DNA of 9,578 bases, from NCBI GenBank assembly GCA_021852225.1, contig JAJZOA010000103.1, forward strand, positions 1 to 9,578. Direction: 5' to 3'. Both the position numbers and the translations under genes were made by a program. Positions 1-7,394 of the stretch are shown here, piece after piece (position 1 is the stretch's first letter; every line of letters starts with the position of its first letter). Source of the DNA: Planctomycetota bacterium (GTDB lineage Bacteria > Planctomycetota > Phycisphaerae > WQYP01). The notes below the pieces were generated by a model. The model worked only from the letters and a program-made list of their open reading frames with translations. It had not been told where the DNA came from and made no database searches.

Positions 1-30
1 CTGGTTCAATCCATCACTTTGGCACCCGGT
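1..30. repeat. Inverted copy of bases 233-262 (left arm, window edge)
   Basis: These 30 bases are the exact reverse complement of 233-262; identity stops at base 31 (c here, g expected). Read on the plus strand they encode LVQSITLAPG, a piece of the GH116 protein whose true copy is on the minus strand. The join lies within a short ccgg microhomology at about 26-30. This is the pattern left by a fold-back chimera at a contig end; a real inversion is the alternative. Confidence 0.9.
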
Positions 31-1789
31 CCAGAAACCACCAGGGAAGGCTGGAATCGTACCAGGTGTCACGCCATAATTTGGTGTCGCGGCTTAAACG
101 CGGGTAATGCTGCGCCACATAACTGATCACGGCGGCGGCATCGGAAAATCTCCGGGTGTAATAATTGCCGGTTGGATCGATATTGCCATTTGGGAAATGC
201 CATGCCGTGAAAAATATGATGGTTTTGGATTCACCGGGTGCCAAAGTGATGGATTGAACCAGTCCGCCCAGAAGCATCGTTCCGGGGTCCGCCGATCCGT
301 CATTGCTCGCGGCGGCGGCAAATGGGGAACGTCCGGCCAGGTCAGCTTTTGCGACTGCTTGTCCCAAGACGCCCATGGCCATGGTGCCAAAATCACCATC
401 TTTACGAGAGACCGTCGCGGGCAGCGGCATATCGGTTTGTACGATATCGGATATCCCTATATTGCCCCAGGGGCCGGTGGCGTGATCATAAATTTCAATG
501 ACGGCTTTTTTGCCTTCGAATTCCGAAACGTCAAAATATGCCGCGCGCATTTTGTTGTTGTCGTTCCCGGTCGCCTGGCGTACCACTTTTCCATTGACCT
601 TTAATCGCAAACCGACCATTTTTATGTTCGAACCGCCGCCGATATAAAAAGTCAAAAAGCGGCGTTTGATGGTAAAAGGGGGGCTGGTAAGGGTGCCGGT
701 TGCGGAGTCTTTTTGGGCTATCGTTGAACCGGGCGCGGTGGCATGTGAATTCACCACTCGGGGGCCTTTGCCTCCCACGTCTCCTTGATAAGCCGGCATT
801 TTGGCCCGTTTAATCGGGCCGCGGCCAAATGCGGTGCCGGTGGTTTTCCATTGGCCGTAGTTTGCCTGATCAAAATCATCCACCACAATATCCGGTCGTC
901 TGGCCGCTGGTGACTGGGCCAGTGTGGCATCAAATCGCATGGCCATAATGGTGGCGTTGGCATGATGCCGGACTTCATTGATGCGGCCACCGCAGCCCGG
1001 TGCGGCGTGCAGCAGGCTACAGGCATTTTGTAAAAAGCCCGCCATGTCAATGGCTGCGGCAGTGGGACTGGAATTTGTGACCGCAAATTCGCAGATGGTC
1101 ACTGGCAAACCGGAATCATCTTCATTTAACGGGATAAACGGTGAATAGGCCTCCAGCTTTACGGTCACCGGACATCCCGGATCGCTATAGTTAATTTCTC
1201 CGATGGGATAATTGCCGCGGAAAGTGATTTCCTTCCAGCCGCGGGCGTCCATGGGGCGCTCCACCCCATTGACCCGTAGTACAAAACCCTGTTCAAAAGG
1301 AGATTCAACCTGGGCGGGGGACACGTAATTTGCCCCATTCTGCGGGTCAACATCATGTGGATGGCCAAAGCCGTTCCAAGGCACCTGCCGCGGTTGAATA
1401 CCGTTGCGATTCTGGTTGAATATATCCCAAAGCCAAAGTTTGCCGTCGCCGCCCAAATACACCGTCCCACAGCAATGGCCGCCCGCCGGCATGCCGATGT
1501 GCTGCAGTTCACCTTTGGCCTTGGAATAGACCGTTGGTTCTCCGCGGGCGAACAATGATGCCACCCATTCTGGATTCAGTTTTTTATCCGGTGGAATTAA
1601 TTTGGCAAAATCCGCAGTTTCATAGGGGCCGGCCATCACTGGCCGATCATTTAATAACATGGCCGCAGCGACGCCTCCGGATAAGGCTGCCATAAAATGA
1701 CGCCGCGAAACGCCCTCGCCGCAGCAGTTATCCGCAGTGCGGCATTCATAAGCAGATGGCAAAATGTTTAGTCGAGTTCTTTTGGTCAT
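14..1789 (-). CDS. GH116-family glycoside hydrolase, Tat-exported, N-terminal part only (cut off by the left edge)
   Basis: The family comprises retaining beta-glucosidases, beta-xylosidases and the GBA2 glucosylceramidases. The start is supported by AAGGA seven bases upstream of the ATG. A twin-arginine signal (SRRHFM, residues 28-33) precedes a hydrophobic Ala/Gly stretch, so the protein is probably exported folded. The GH116 N-terminal beta-sandwich domain is recognised from IGMPAGGHCCGTVYLGGDGK (98-117) and LWLWDIFN. A separate sandwich-like domain is inserted at about 298-452. The N-domain then resumes to FFTAWHFPN (526-534), GNYYTRRF and LWRDTWYDSSLPWWFLDR (571-588), which is the hallmark entry into the (alpha/alpha)6 catalytic domain. 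Family members usually run to roughly 800-950 residues, so the catalytic domain with its nucleophile and acid/base is missing here. The frame closes with VPK-stop inside bases that are an inverted copy of 233-262, so this end is probably artefactual. It lies downstream of a GH172 gene on the same strand. Family call is firm; substrate unknown. Confidence 0.88.
   Translation of the reverse strand: MTKRTRLNILPSAYECRTADNCCGEGVSRRHFMAALSGGVAAAMLLNDRPVMAGPYETADFAKLIPPDKKLNPEWVASLFARGEPTVYSKAKGELQHIGMPAGGHCCGTVYLGGDGKLWLWDIFNQNRNGIQPRQVPWNGFGHPHDVDPQNGANYVSPAQVESPFEQGFVLRVNGVERPMDARGWKEITFRGNYPIGEINYSDPGCPVTVKLEAYSPFIPLNEDDSGLPVTICEFAVTNSSPTAAAIDMAGFLQNACSLLHAAPGCGGRINEVRHHANATIMAMRFDATLAQSPAARRPDIVVDDFDQANYGQWKTTGTAFGRGPIKRAKMPAYQGDVGGKGPRVVNSHATAPGSTIAQKDSATGTLTSPPFTIKRRFLTFYIGGGSNIKMVGLRLKVNGKVVRQATGNDNNKMRAAYFDVSEFEGKKAVIEIYDHATGPWGNIGISDIVQTDMPLPATVSRKDGDFGTMAMGVLGQAVAKADLAGRSPFAAAASNDGSADPGTMLLGGLVQSITLAPGESKTIIFFTAWHFPNGNIDPTGNYYTRRFSDAAAVISYVAQHYPRLSRDTKLWRDTWYDSSLPWWFLDRVPK
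233..262. repeat. Inverted repeat partner of bases 1-30 (right arm, inside GH116 gene)
   Basis: This is the original, in-frame copy, coding on the minus strand for LVQSITLAPG of the GH116 N-terminal domain. It sits directly before the FFTAWHFPN segment in the expected family order, so this arm is native and the arm at the edge is the foreign one. Confidence 0.88.
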
Positions 1790-1847
1790 GAATGAATCCT
1801 TAACTGTTGTAAGAATTCCGGTCCTATTTAAGAGAAAGTTTTTTAAA

Positions 1848-1902
1848 GCCTGTTCTCCCTGACTTTACCCAGGGTGCCCTTGTCCGCATGCGTCCAACAG
1901 GC
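1848..1902 (-). other. Possible structured RNA element between the GH172 and GH116 genes
   Basis: A seven-base inverted repeat (GCCTGTT / AACAGGC, at 1896-1902 and 1848-1854) encloses a second hairpin (CCCTG / CAGGG, 1870-1874 and 1857-1861) and a CGCATGCG palindrome (about 1885-1892). On the minus strand the element ends about 58 bases before the GH116 start and is followed by TTTAAAAAAC. It could be a leader structure of the GH116 gene or a weak processing or termination site after GH172. It matches no riboswitch class I recognise. The stems are short and may be chance. Confidence 0.25.
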
Positions 1903-2045
1903 ACGCTTGAGATGGGTAAGGCCATCGTCAGCCGAGACCCAGGAATAGCGTTGCTACCATGAAATACCACCAAAAAGTAAAACATCAGGGTTTGTGCCTC
2001 CCATAGCCGCCCCTGGTAACGGGATTCGATAAATCAGAACGCTGG

Positions 2046-3026
2046 TTACCATTCATACGCCCATACATAGGTTGTATATGTGGTTGTTTGCGGATCCCCA
2101 AATATCTGGCCATCGAGTTCCTCCCCGCAACGGGCAGTTAATCGCATGCCTTTTTGAAAAAACAGGGGGTCCGTGTCGTGAAAGCGATAGGCGGAAAACT
2201 GATGCGCGTTTCCATTTTTAGCCAAGTGAGTCAGGCCCGAAATGGGCGTATGAAATTTGCCGCTGGAAAAATAATAAGTGCCACAAAAATAGTCCTCGAG
2301 TCCCGATGACAGAAATTCAGGCGATTTAGCTCCGTTAAAATAGGCGCGGATGCAGCTTTCCATGAAGTTCCAGTTGGGACTGCTTGCGGCCATGGTGACC
2401 AGCAGTATGGCACCGGCGGAACTCGTATTCATGAGGGTGAATTCCTTAAGCCGGGCCACGGTCATATTTTCGCGCTTATAAAGTTTGAGTCGGGCCGCCG
2501 GTGGCAAATGGATGCCCGCGATCCGCACCGGCAGGCCGACCGAGCCGCGTATAATCCACCAGCAATCCGGATTGCCTTTAACACCGGGCGCAAGTTGGCC
2601 GGTGACGCGCAATGATTTACCAAACGGTACCTGAAAAGTGTTGTAAAATCCGCCGGAATGACCAGTCATACCCATTTGTCGCACGCCCCAGGGTGCGGTG
2701 TTATCATCAAAGCCAACACCATGGCCGAGGCCATATTCCATGTCGATGGAAGGAGATGTTTCTCCATCCACATAAAATCGGATGCGGGTCTGATTGTAGT
2801 GCGGCCAGTTCCCGCCATACCACTGCTGCGTCAGGCAGCCGGAGCCATTTCGTTCAAAAAGAACCGCTTCTTTCGCAGCGGAAAGAATGTTTTTTTGCTT
2901 GCCCGCCGAACTGAATGTCTTCAGCCCGGGATTCCAATCTTTCGAGGTATCCATACCGGCCCAGGACATTCCGCCACCCAATGCGGTTAAACCGGACATG
3001 GCCAGCATATCGCGCCTTGTAGGCAT
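2046..3026 (-). CDS. GH172 family (DUF2961) glycoside hydrolase, Tat-exported
   Basis: The protein has 326 residues and appears complete. Characterised GH172 members include alpha-D-fructofuranosidases, difructose anhydride synthase and alpha-D-arabinofuranosidases, so it probably acts on a furanosyl linkage. Family signs are the N-terminal jelly-roll segment with WYGGNWPHYNQTRIRFYVDG (about 69-88), then WNFMESCIRAYFNG (219-232), the signature SSGLEDYFCGTYYFSSG (240-256) and SAYRFHDTDPLFF (278-290), ending in TTYVWAYEW. The acidic pair in GLEDYF and the Glu in FMES are candidate active-site residues by family conservation. A longer frame begins at a TTG at 3038, but the ATG at 3026 is preferred: GGAG lies six bases upstream and it places the twin-arginine signal (TRRDMLAMSG) at the very N-terminus. 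It lies 131 bases after the GH106 gene and 256 bases before GH116 on the same strand. Exact specificity cannot be inferred. Confidence 0.85.
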   Translation of the reverse strand: MPTRRDMLAMSGLTALGGGMSWAGMDTSKDWNPGLKTFSSAGKQKNILSAAKEAVLFERNGSGCLTQQWYGGNWPHYNQTRIRFYVDGETSPSIDMEYGLGHGVGFDDNTAPWGVRQMGMTGHSGGFYNTFQVPFGKSLRVTGQLAPGVKGNPDCWWIIRGSVGLPVRIAGIHLPPAARLKLYKRENMTVARLKEFTLMNTSSAGAILLVTMAASSPNWNFMESCIRAYFNGAKSPEFLSSGLEDYFCGTYYFSSGKFHTPISGLTHLAKNGNAHQFSAYRFHDTDPLFFQKGMRLTARCGEELDGQIFGDPQTTTYTTYVWAYEW

Positions 3027-3032
3027 ACATAA

Positions 3033-3036
3033 CTCC
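3033..3036 (-). promoter_or_regulatory. Ribosome binding site deciding the GH172 start
   Basis: GGAG on the minus strand lies six bases before the ATG at 3026. The in-frame TTG at 3038 overlaps this site and has no Shine-Dalgarno of its own, so the shorter start is chosen. Confidence 0.65.
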
Positions 3037-3157
3037 AATTGTTAAATTGTCATCAGGTTTCTCAGGTTGGGCCTTTTCCCATTTCCAATTCAGGAGAGCA
3101 ACCCCGTGGCTGCCATTGACCGTGTACTGCCACATGCGCCGCGATCCATCGCGTCGG

Positions 3158-6100
3158 TCACCTTTTTGTGTGGGTTGGAATTGGTACATCCGCGGTCACT
3201 GCAAGTTTCACAGGCCCGATGAGTCCCGCCGCAGATAATCTGGAGCCTTGCACATAATAATTCCAGGTTTCAAACGTCAGCCTGCCTTTATTTGGTCGCG
3301 GGGTATTGTGGATCACCCATTCTGGGAAACGCTTCAGCGGCCTGCCTACCAGCGTATTGCCAGACGTGCGCATGCCGCCCCACTGCAAACTTGACGGCTG
3401 CTGGTCATCGCCAATCAGGCGATTTCGCCAGGTATTGGTAACGGCCACCCGCAGGTTATTGACACCCGCTTTCAGTGCGGATGTCACATCCATCTTAAAG
3501 GGCGCATGCCACAGGACACCCATTTCACGCCCGTTCACCCAGACGCGAGCCATGTCCTTCACGGAGCCTAACTCAAGAATTACCCGGTTGTCGGCACCAA
3601 TAAAACTGGCGGGAACGGTAAAAGATTTTCTGTAGGTTCCCGTGCCAGAGAAATATTTAATGCCGCCATTGTGCGAACTTGTCCATGATGCGAGTTTATT
3701 AAATACAAACTGTCGAGGCGCGCCCCAGCCGGGGGTGAATGAAACATTCCACGGGCCATCGACAGTTATAGGCTGAGGCAACGGCGCGATGCGCACCAGC
3801 TTCGTCGCACCGGACGCAAATGACAATTGGTAAAGTCCGCCGTGCGTGGTGCACAACCGCATTTGACCGGTCCTTTGCACACGAATAGAGACGTGCGTCG
3901 TTGGCGAACCGTTTCGATTAAGCGCTACAACGGAATTCAGGCCAGCCGCTGCGTGCCGAAATACCACAAACAGAGATCCCCTTGGTCCAAAAGCCAGCGG
4001 TACATTCGTACGGCCGTGGGAAAAGGTAAATTCACCGTCCACGGTTCGGCGTCCCGTGTCCGGCCGCCACAGTTCCGGGACCTTACCTGCAATCCGGAAT
4101 GATGCGGTTACATGCACCGGCTTATTGGCGCGATTGACCAGAAAATAAATATCCAGCCCCGGGGCATGCCGGTGAATGGCCACTACGCTTTGGGCTGGAA
4201 TCGCCAACGTTCCGCCTTCGGTTATACGCGTACTTCGTGGCCGGCCGTTCAGCGTGTAATGCACTGTCAGAATTTTAACGTGGTCAAATGCCGGGTCTCC
4301 GCCGAAGGCGTTGTTGTTTACACCAAAAACTATTTTGCGTCCGCCATCCTGCCGGACCTGCTGCTGAAGTATGGCGGTCACGTTTACCCGGCGCCCGAAA
4401 CCGGGCGCGGCGTAAATGGCGGATTGTATTTTAAGCGGACCGGTCGCGGTGGTGACAAGTTTGAAGTCCGGTGCAATTTTAAGTTGCGCAAGCACCGCGC
4501 GAACGGATCTGTTCCATACCACGAGTCCTTTGCCGAAGTGATGCTCTTTGACAGTATTGCCGTTGGCGTCGCCCCATACTTTATCACCTATTGCGGCCAC
4601 CGCCGCATCGCAAGCCGGGTAGTCTGTTAAACTGGGTGAACTTGTGGGCCGCGGACCGATCACCGTGGCGCCCGCCGCAACCAGAGCTTCAAGCTTTTTG
4701 GCAACTTTCGGCAGCATCTGCTCAGTGGCCGGCAGCAGAAGCACGTCGTATGCCCGTCCGTCCGGCAGGGTAATTTTGCCATGATGGACGCTGGCCGTCT
4801 GAAATAATGCAAGACTTAACGCATCGGTTGAAAAACCGGGCGGCGTAAAATTCAGGGTACAGACGTTGCATACCTGTGAACCCTGTTGAAGCATGGTCTG
4901 ACAGCGATTGATGTATGTAAAAAAAGCGATGCCGGGTTTGAACCAGGTTTCATTTTCGCCAAAATGCGTGCCCCACCAGCCCATTAAAATGCCCGGCTTG
5001 TATTTTTTGTTAAGAGCCTGATGCGCCCAGTCATGCAGATAACAGAAGTTCACGCCGCTTAAAAAACCGCCATCCAAGGCGGGCTTCAGAAATGAGGGTG
5101 TTTCCGTCAATCGGCTGGTGGCCGGGCCGCCGGTAAGGGTTTCAGCACCCACAATTCTGCGGCCATCGGCGCGGGCCGCGCCGGCTACATCTTCGCCGAT
5201 GCCGTCACGACTGTCATTCCAGAATTCACCCATTGTCACATTGCATGAAGCGGCGGCCGCGATGGTGTTAAACGGGCCGGTATACGGCTCGAGGCACATT
5301 TTCATGCCAGCGGCGTCAATAAGTTTGCGGTAAACGTTAAAATCATTTTTTACGAACAACTGCGACACCGTGCGGTCCATATCAAACCGGAAGCGGGCGG
5401 AAAGCGCGGGACTGCCTATCACCGCGCCGCTTAGCACCGGCAGCCAGGGAAGCGGGTCATAGTGACGCATGTGCATAAAATCCTGGCGAAAGTGCCCGGT
5501 CCAGTTCTGCGGGCCGGCTTCGTAACTGTCAAACAGAAGGTGATCAAAGGTGTGGCCCACAGCCGAACCAAGGTGCGATTGAATTGCGCCAATGACATGT
5601 TCAATATGAAACTTCGCTGCCGCGGCGCTAAGTTTATCCGCTTCCAGTGAATGCACAGTTCCGTGCGGCCCGACCAGGCTGTCGGGAACCGGATGATCGG
5701 TGGATGCGGTGCTGGTATACCCAATGCGATAAATGCGCCAGCCGCCCGCAGGTGCCTTCCATGTCAGTTGTCCCCCGGCATTCATATCTGCTGAAATATT
5801 GTGAATATCAGCCGGTTGCACCACAGCTTTTTGCGGCAACGCCAGAACACAAATATCACGGTAAAAACCAAGTTGTGTGGGTGGCTGGGGGAGTTGCACG
5901 TTCACGTTCCCCGATGCTTTGACCATGGTGATGCTCCAGGTGACCATTTTCATGGATAATGCGGGGGTAATCCATGGGCCGCCACTGGCATCCCAGCCCG
6001 GACAATTTTCCATACCCAGTTTCAGATGAAGCTTTCTGGCGGTTTTTACCGCGTACCGCACCATGCGCCAGAAGCGGGGGCTCCAGTATTTGACCGGCTT

Positions 6101-6418
6101 TTTGGTGCCGCTATTGGCTATGTTGTTGGCGACGCCCGCCTGAGATCCAATCGGACAAATTGTGGCGCCCGCCACTCCGGCGGCCTTCATGGCTGTCAGG
6201 TCGCGTTTGATGCCATATCGGCTAATGGTAAGGCCCATCCAATGCCACCAGACGTACAGACGATCTTGTACCGGCGGCGCGGCGAACTGCCGCGCCAGTG
6301 CGGATGAATCCGTCGCGGCCGCGGCTTGGGATATTGATGGATGAAAAAAGGCGGTCAGATATAGACCGAAGATTGCCGCAGCCAGAGTAGAGGCTGTCCG
6401 AAATGAGTGCTTTTGCAT
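3158..6418 (-). CDS. GH106-family glycoside hydrolase (alpha-L-rhamnosidase-like), secreted
   Basis: This 1086-residue exported enzyme is predicted to remove alpha-L-rhamnosyl residues. The N-terminus (MQKHSFR, hydrophobic stretch, SQAAAA at about 31-36) is a Sec-type signal peptide. The GH106 catalytic region is recognised from PPVQDRLYVWWHWMG (48-62), DLTAMKAAGVAGA, LGMENCPGWDASGGPWITP (134-152), LLFDSYEAGPQNW (294-306), MCLEPYTGPF (374-383), TMGEFWNDS (395-403) and IVGAETLTGG (422-431). Family members use two glutamates; those in DSYEAG, LEPY, GEFW and GAET are the candidates here. A Rossmann-like stretch (about 550-600) follows, and the C-terminus (about 885-1075) is a galactose-binding-like beta-sandwich with TVDGPWNVSF, GTGTYRKSFTVP and VWVNGREMGVLWHAPF, as in GH2-type sugar-binding modules. 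An upstream in-frame ATG at 6439 exists, but AGAAGG six bases before the ATG at 6418 and the cleaner signal peptide favour the latter. It is first in a same-strand series with GH172 and GH116. Family call is strong; the rhamnosidase activity is inferred. Confidence 0.88.
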   Translation of the reverse strand: MQKHSFRTASTLAAAIFGLYLTAFFHPSISQAAAATDSSALARQFAAPPVQDRLYVWWHWMGLTISRYGIKRDLTAMKAAGVAGATICPIGSQAGVANNIANSGTKKPVKYWSPRFWRMVRYAVKTARKLHLKLGMENCPGWDASGGPWITPALSMKMVTWSITMVKASGNVNVQLPQPPTQLGFYRDICVLALPQKAVVQPADIHNISADMNAGGQLTWKAPAGGWRIYRIGYTSTASTDHPVPDSLVGPHGTVHSLEADKLSAAAAKFHIEHVIGAIQSHLGSAVGHTFDHLLFDSYEAGPQNWTGHFRQDFMHMRHYDPLPWLPVLSGAVIGSPALSARFRFDMDRTVSQLFVKNDFNVYRKLIDAAGMKMCLEPYTGPFNTIAAAASCNVTMGEFWNDSRDGIGEDVAGAARADGRRIVGAETLTGGPATSRLTETPSFLKPALDGGFLSGVNFCYLHDWAHQALNKKYKPGILMGWWGTHFGENETWFKPGIAFFTYINRCQTMLQQGSQVCNVCTLNFTPPGFSTDALSLALFQTASVHHGKITLPDGRAYDVLLLPATEQMLPKVAKKLEALVAAGATVIGPRPTSSPSLTDYPACDAAVAAIGDKVWGDANGNTVKEHHFGKGLVVWNRSVRAVLAQLKIAPDFKLVTTATGPLKIQSAIYAAPGFGRRVNVTAILQQQVRQDGGRKIVFGVNNNAFGGDPAFDHVKILTVHYTLNGRPRSTRITEGGTLAIPAQSVVAIHRHAPGLDIYFLVNRANKPVHVTASFRIAGKVPELWRPDTGRRTVDGEFTFSHGRTNVPLAFGPRGSLFVVFRHAAAGLNSVVALNRNGSPTTHVSIRVQRTGQMRLCTTHGGLYQLSFASGATKLVRIAPLPQPITVDGPWNVSFTPGWGAPRQFVFNKLASWTSSHNGGIKYFSGTGTYRKSFTVPASFIGADNRVILELGSVKDMARVWVNGREMGVLWHAPFKMDVTSALKAGVNNLRVAVTNTWRNRLIGDDQQPSSLQWGGMRTSGNTLVGRPLKRFPEWVIHNTPRPNKGRLTFETWNYYVQGSRLSAAGLIGPVKLAVTADVPIPTHTKR

Positions 6419-6424
6419 GATTAC

Positions 6425-6430
6425 CCTTCT
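6425..6430 (-). promoter_or_regulatory. Ribosome binding site deciding the GH106 start
   Basis: AGAAGG on the minus strand, six bases before the ATG at 6418, lies inside the longer frame that opens at 6439. A Shine-Dalgarno inside the extension argues for the downstream start. A TAGAAT hexamer (6438-6443) just upstream is one mismatch from the -10 consensus but lacks a recognisable -35 partner. Confidence 0.65.
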
Positions 6431-6439
6431 TACGATCAT

Positions 6440-6816
6440 TCTACCGCTAACAGATATCTAAGAACGCCCGACCCCGGCGGATATTTCGGATTGCGGCCGA
6501 AAAGATTGAAAATCCTTAATCCAAAATATCCCAACGGATTAAATGTGCCATCAGTTTATCCTGCGGTCGATACCGGCACAATGCACTGCCGCAAAAGCGA
6601 CTGGCAGTCAGGGGCGGCGGGTGCCGCGTGGTGGTCGCCGGAAAGGAATAATGGTGGTAGCCATTTATGCTGTTTCCAATGCCATGCGCGAAAGGTGTGG
6701 TATCGCGGCCGCGGCTTTTTGCAAGAACCGAAAGCCCGAATCAAGCATCGCGTAGCCTGCCTGATCTGAATCTGTGTTTTTCGATTTACCGCGTCTTAAT
6801 AAAAAAAAGGAAATCT
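6440..6816. other. Intergenic block between the GH106 gene and the plus-strand small ORF
   Basis: These 377 bases hold no gene I can support. Open frames on both strands are short, low in complexity and lack good ribosome binding sites. The block contains a candidate -10 for the GH106 gene (TAGAAT on the minus strand at 6438-6443), an AGATATCT palindrome (about 6453-6460) close upstream of it that could be an operator, and a GC-rich palindrome around 6703-6717. No tRNA, riboswitch or insertion-sequence end was recognised. The promoters for the divergent units (GH106 leftward, small ORF rightward) must lie here if both are transcribed independently. Confidence 0.5.
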
Positions 6817-6891
6817 GTGAGCGCAAGTCGATCGATAAAAAAACTACATCGGTGTCGGCGCAAGCACGACCGCTTTGACGAGTTGCTATAA
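6817..6891 (+). CDS. Possible basic small protein, 24 residues, function unknown
   Basis: A GTG-start frame (MSASRSIKKLHRCRRKHDRF as its first 20 residues, then DELL and TAA) is preceded by AAGGA with five-base spacing inside an A-rich tract, a near-ideal ribosome binding site. A strong GC-rich hairpin followed by GTTTT begins five bases after the stop, as expected of a real transcription unit. The peptide has about ten Lys, Arg or His residues in 24, suggesting RNA, ribosome or nucleic-acid binding, and no membrane segment. It does not match a ribosomal protein I know, such as bL36, bS20 or the mS38/AURKAIP1-like peptides. The frame can be extended upstream to an ATG at 6667, but that extension has no ribosome binding site and looks non-coding. 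It is convergent with rnpB. A chance ORF in the 3' flank of rnpB is the main alternative. Confidence 0.45.
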   Translation: MSASRSIKKLHRCRRKHDRFDELL

Positions 6892-6896
6892 AGGTC

Positions 6897-6929
6897 GGGC
6901 CGCGGCTGTTGCCAACCGCGGCCCGTTTT
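6897..6929. terminator. Strong hairpin between convergent small ORF and rnpB, probable shared terminator
   Basis: GGGCCGCGG (6897-6905) pairs with CCGCGGCCC (6916-6924). On the minus strand three further pairs (one G-U) close a GCAA tetraloop, giving a stem of about 12 pairs. On the plus strand it is followed by GTTTT (6925-6929) just after the small ORF stop. On the minus strand it follows the rnpB 3' end and is trailed by GACCTTTATAG, a weak U tract preceded by an A run. Factor-independent termination in both directions is inferred. Confidence 0.7.
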
Positions 6930-7394
6930 GGAATGGTCTATAAGCCGAATTCTGTGCCCGTTTTAGGGCGGCGATCATTTGTCTGGGATGGCCGTTACCG
7001 GTCACCTCGAGCAACCTACCCGGAACCTCGTGCTTTTGCGGTAGCTGACTCTGCAAGCAGAGCTTCACCATAGGCAAAAACGCCGACAGGACGACCTTTT
7101 GACGGGGGCTTGTCCGGTCGGCACGCGCCGGGACAGCGCATCGGTTCCTTATTTGGTCTTGCACCCGGTGGGGTTTACCATGCCAGCCCTGCCGCCACGT
7201 CCGCGGTGCGCTCTTACCGCACCTTTTCACCCTTGCCGGCCAGGTTTCCCCGGCTTAGGCGGTCTGTTTTCTGTGGCACTTTCCCGCGCCCGCAATGCGG
7301 ACGGGTGGGCGTTACCCACCACCGTACCCTGTGGTGTTCGGACTTTCCTCCCGGGAAATCTTTCAATTCACCGAGCGATCGCCCGACCATTCCA
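6929..7394 (-). ncRNA. rnpB: RNase P RNA, bacterial type A
   Basis: This is the catalytic RNA of RNase P, which cleaves the 5' leader from precursor tRNAs together with the RnpA protein. On the minus strand it has the 5' conserved element GAGGAAAGTCCG (7339-7350), the core stretch CATGGTAAACCCCACCGGGT followed by GCAAGACCAAATAAGG, then CCGGGTAGGTTGCTCGAGG, and the 3' signature ACAGAATTCGGCTTATAG (6938-6955). The two strands of P4 match: CCGAA near the 5' side pairs with TTCGG near the 3' side, a compensated change from the common CCGGG/CCCGG. P1 is a ten-pair helix, TGGAATGGTC with GACCATTCCA, which sets the approximate ends. The length of about 466 is at the long end for type A, with the variable arms enlarged. 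All reading frames here are shadows. It sits downstream of the HD-GYP gene and is followed by the shared terminator hairpin. Exact ends are uncertain by a few bases. Confidence 0.96.

Noticed and set aside
3027..3189. Minus-strand frame running from the GH106 end across the gap into the GH172 gene (MWQYTVNGSHGVALLNWKWE)
   Set aside because: It overlaps both confirmed genes in another frame, has no good ribosome binding site, and the gap-coded part matches no family I know.
6556..6744. 62-codon minus-strand frame in the intergenic block
   Set aside because: It has low-complexity His/Pro/Trp-rich content, no ribosome binding site and an overlapping plus-strand frame of similar length, so it is not distinguishable from chance.
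6667..6816. Upstream in-frame extension of the 24-residue small ORF to an ATG
   Set aside because: It has no Shine-Dalgarno at the ATG and its residue content is not protein-like. The GTG start has a much better signal.
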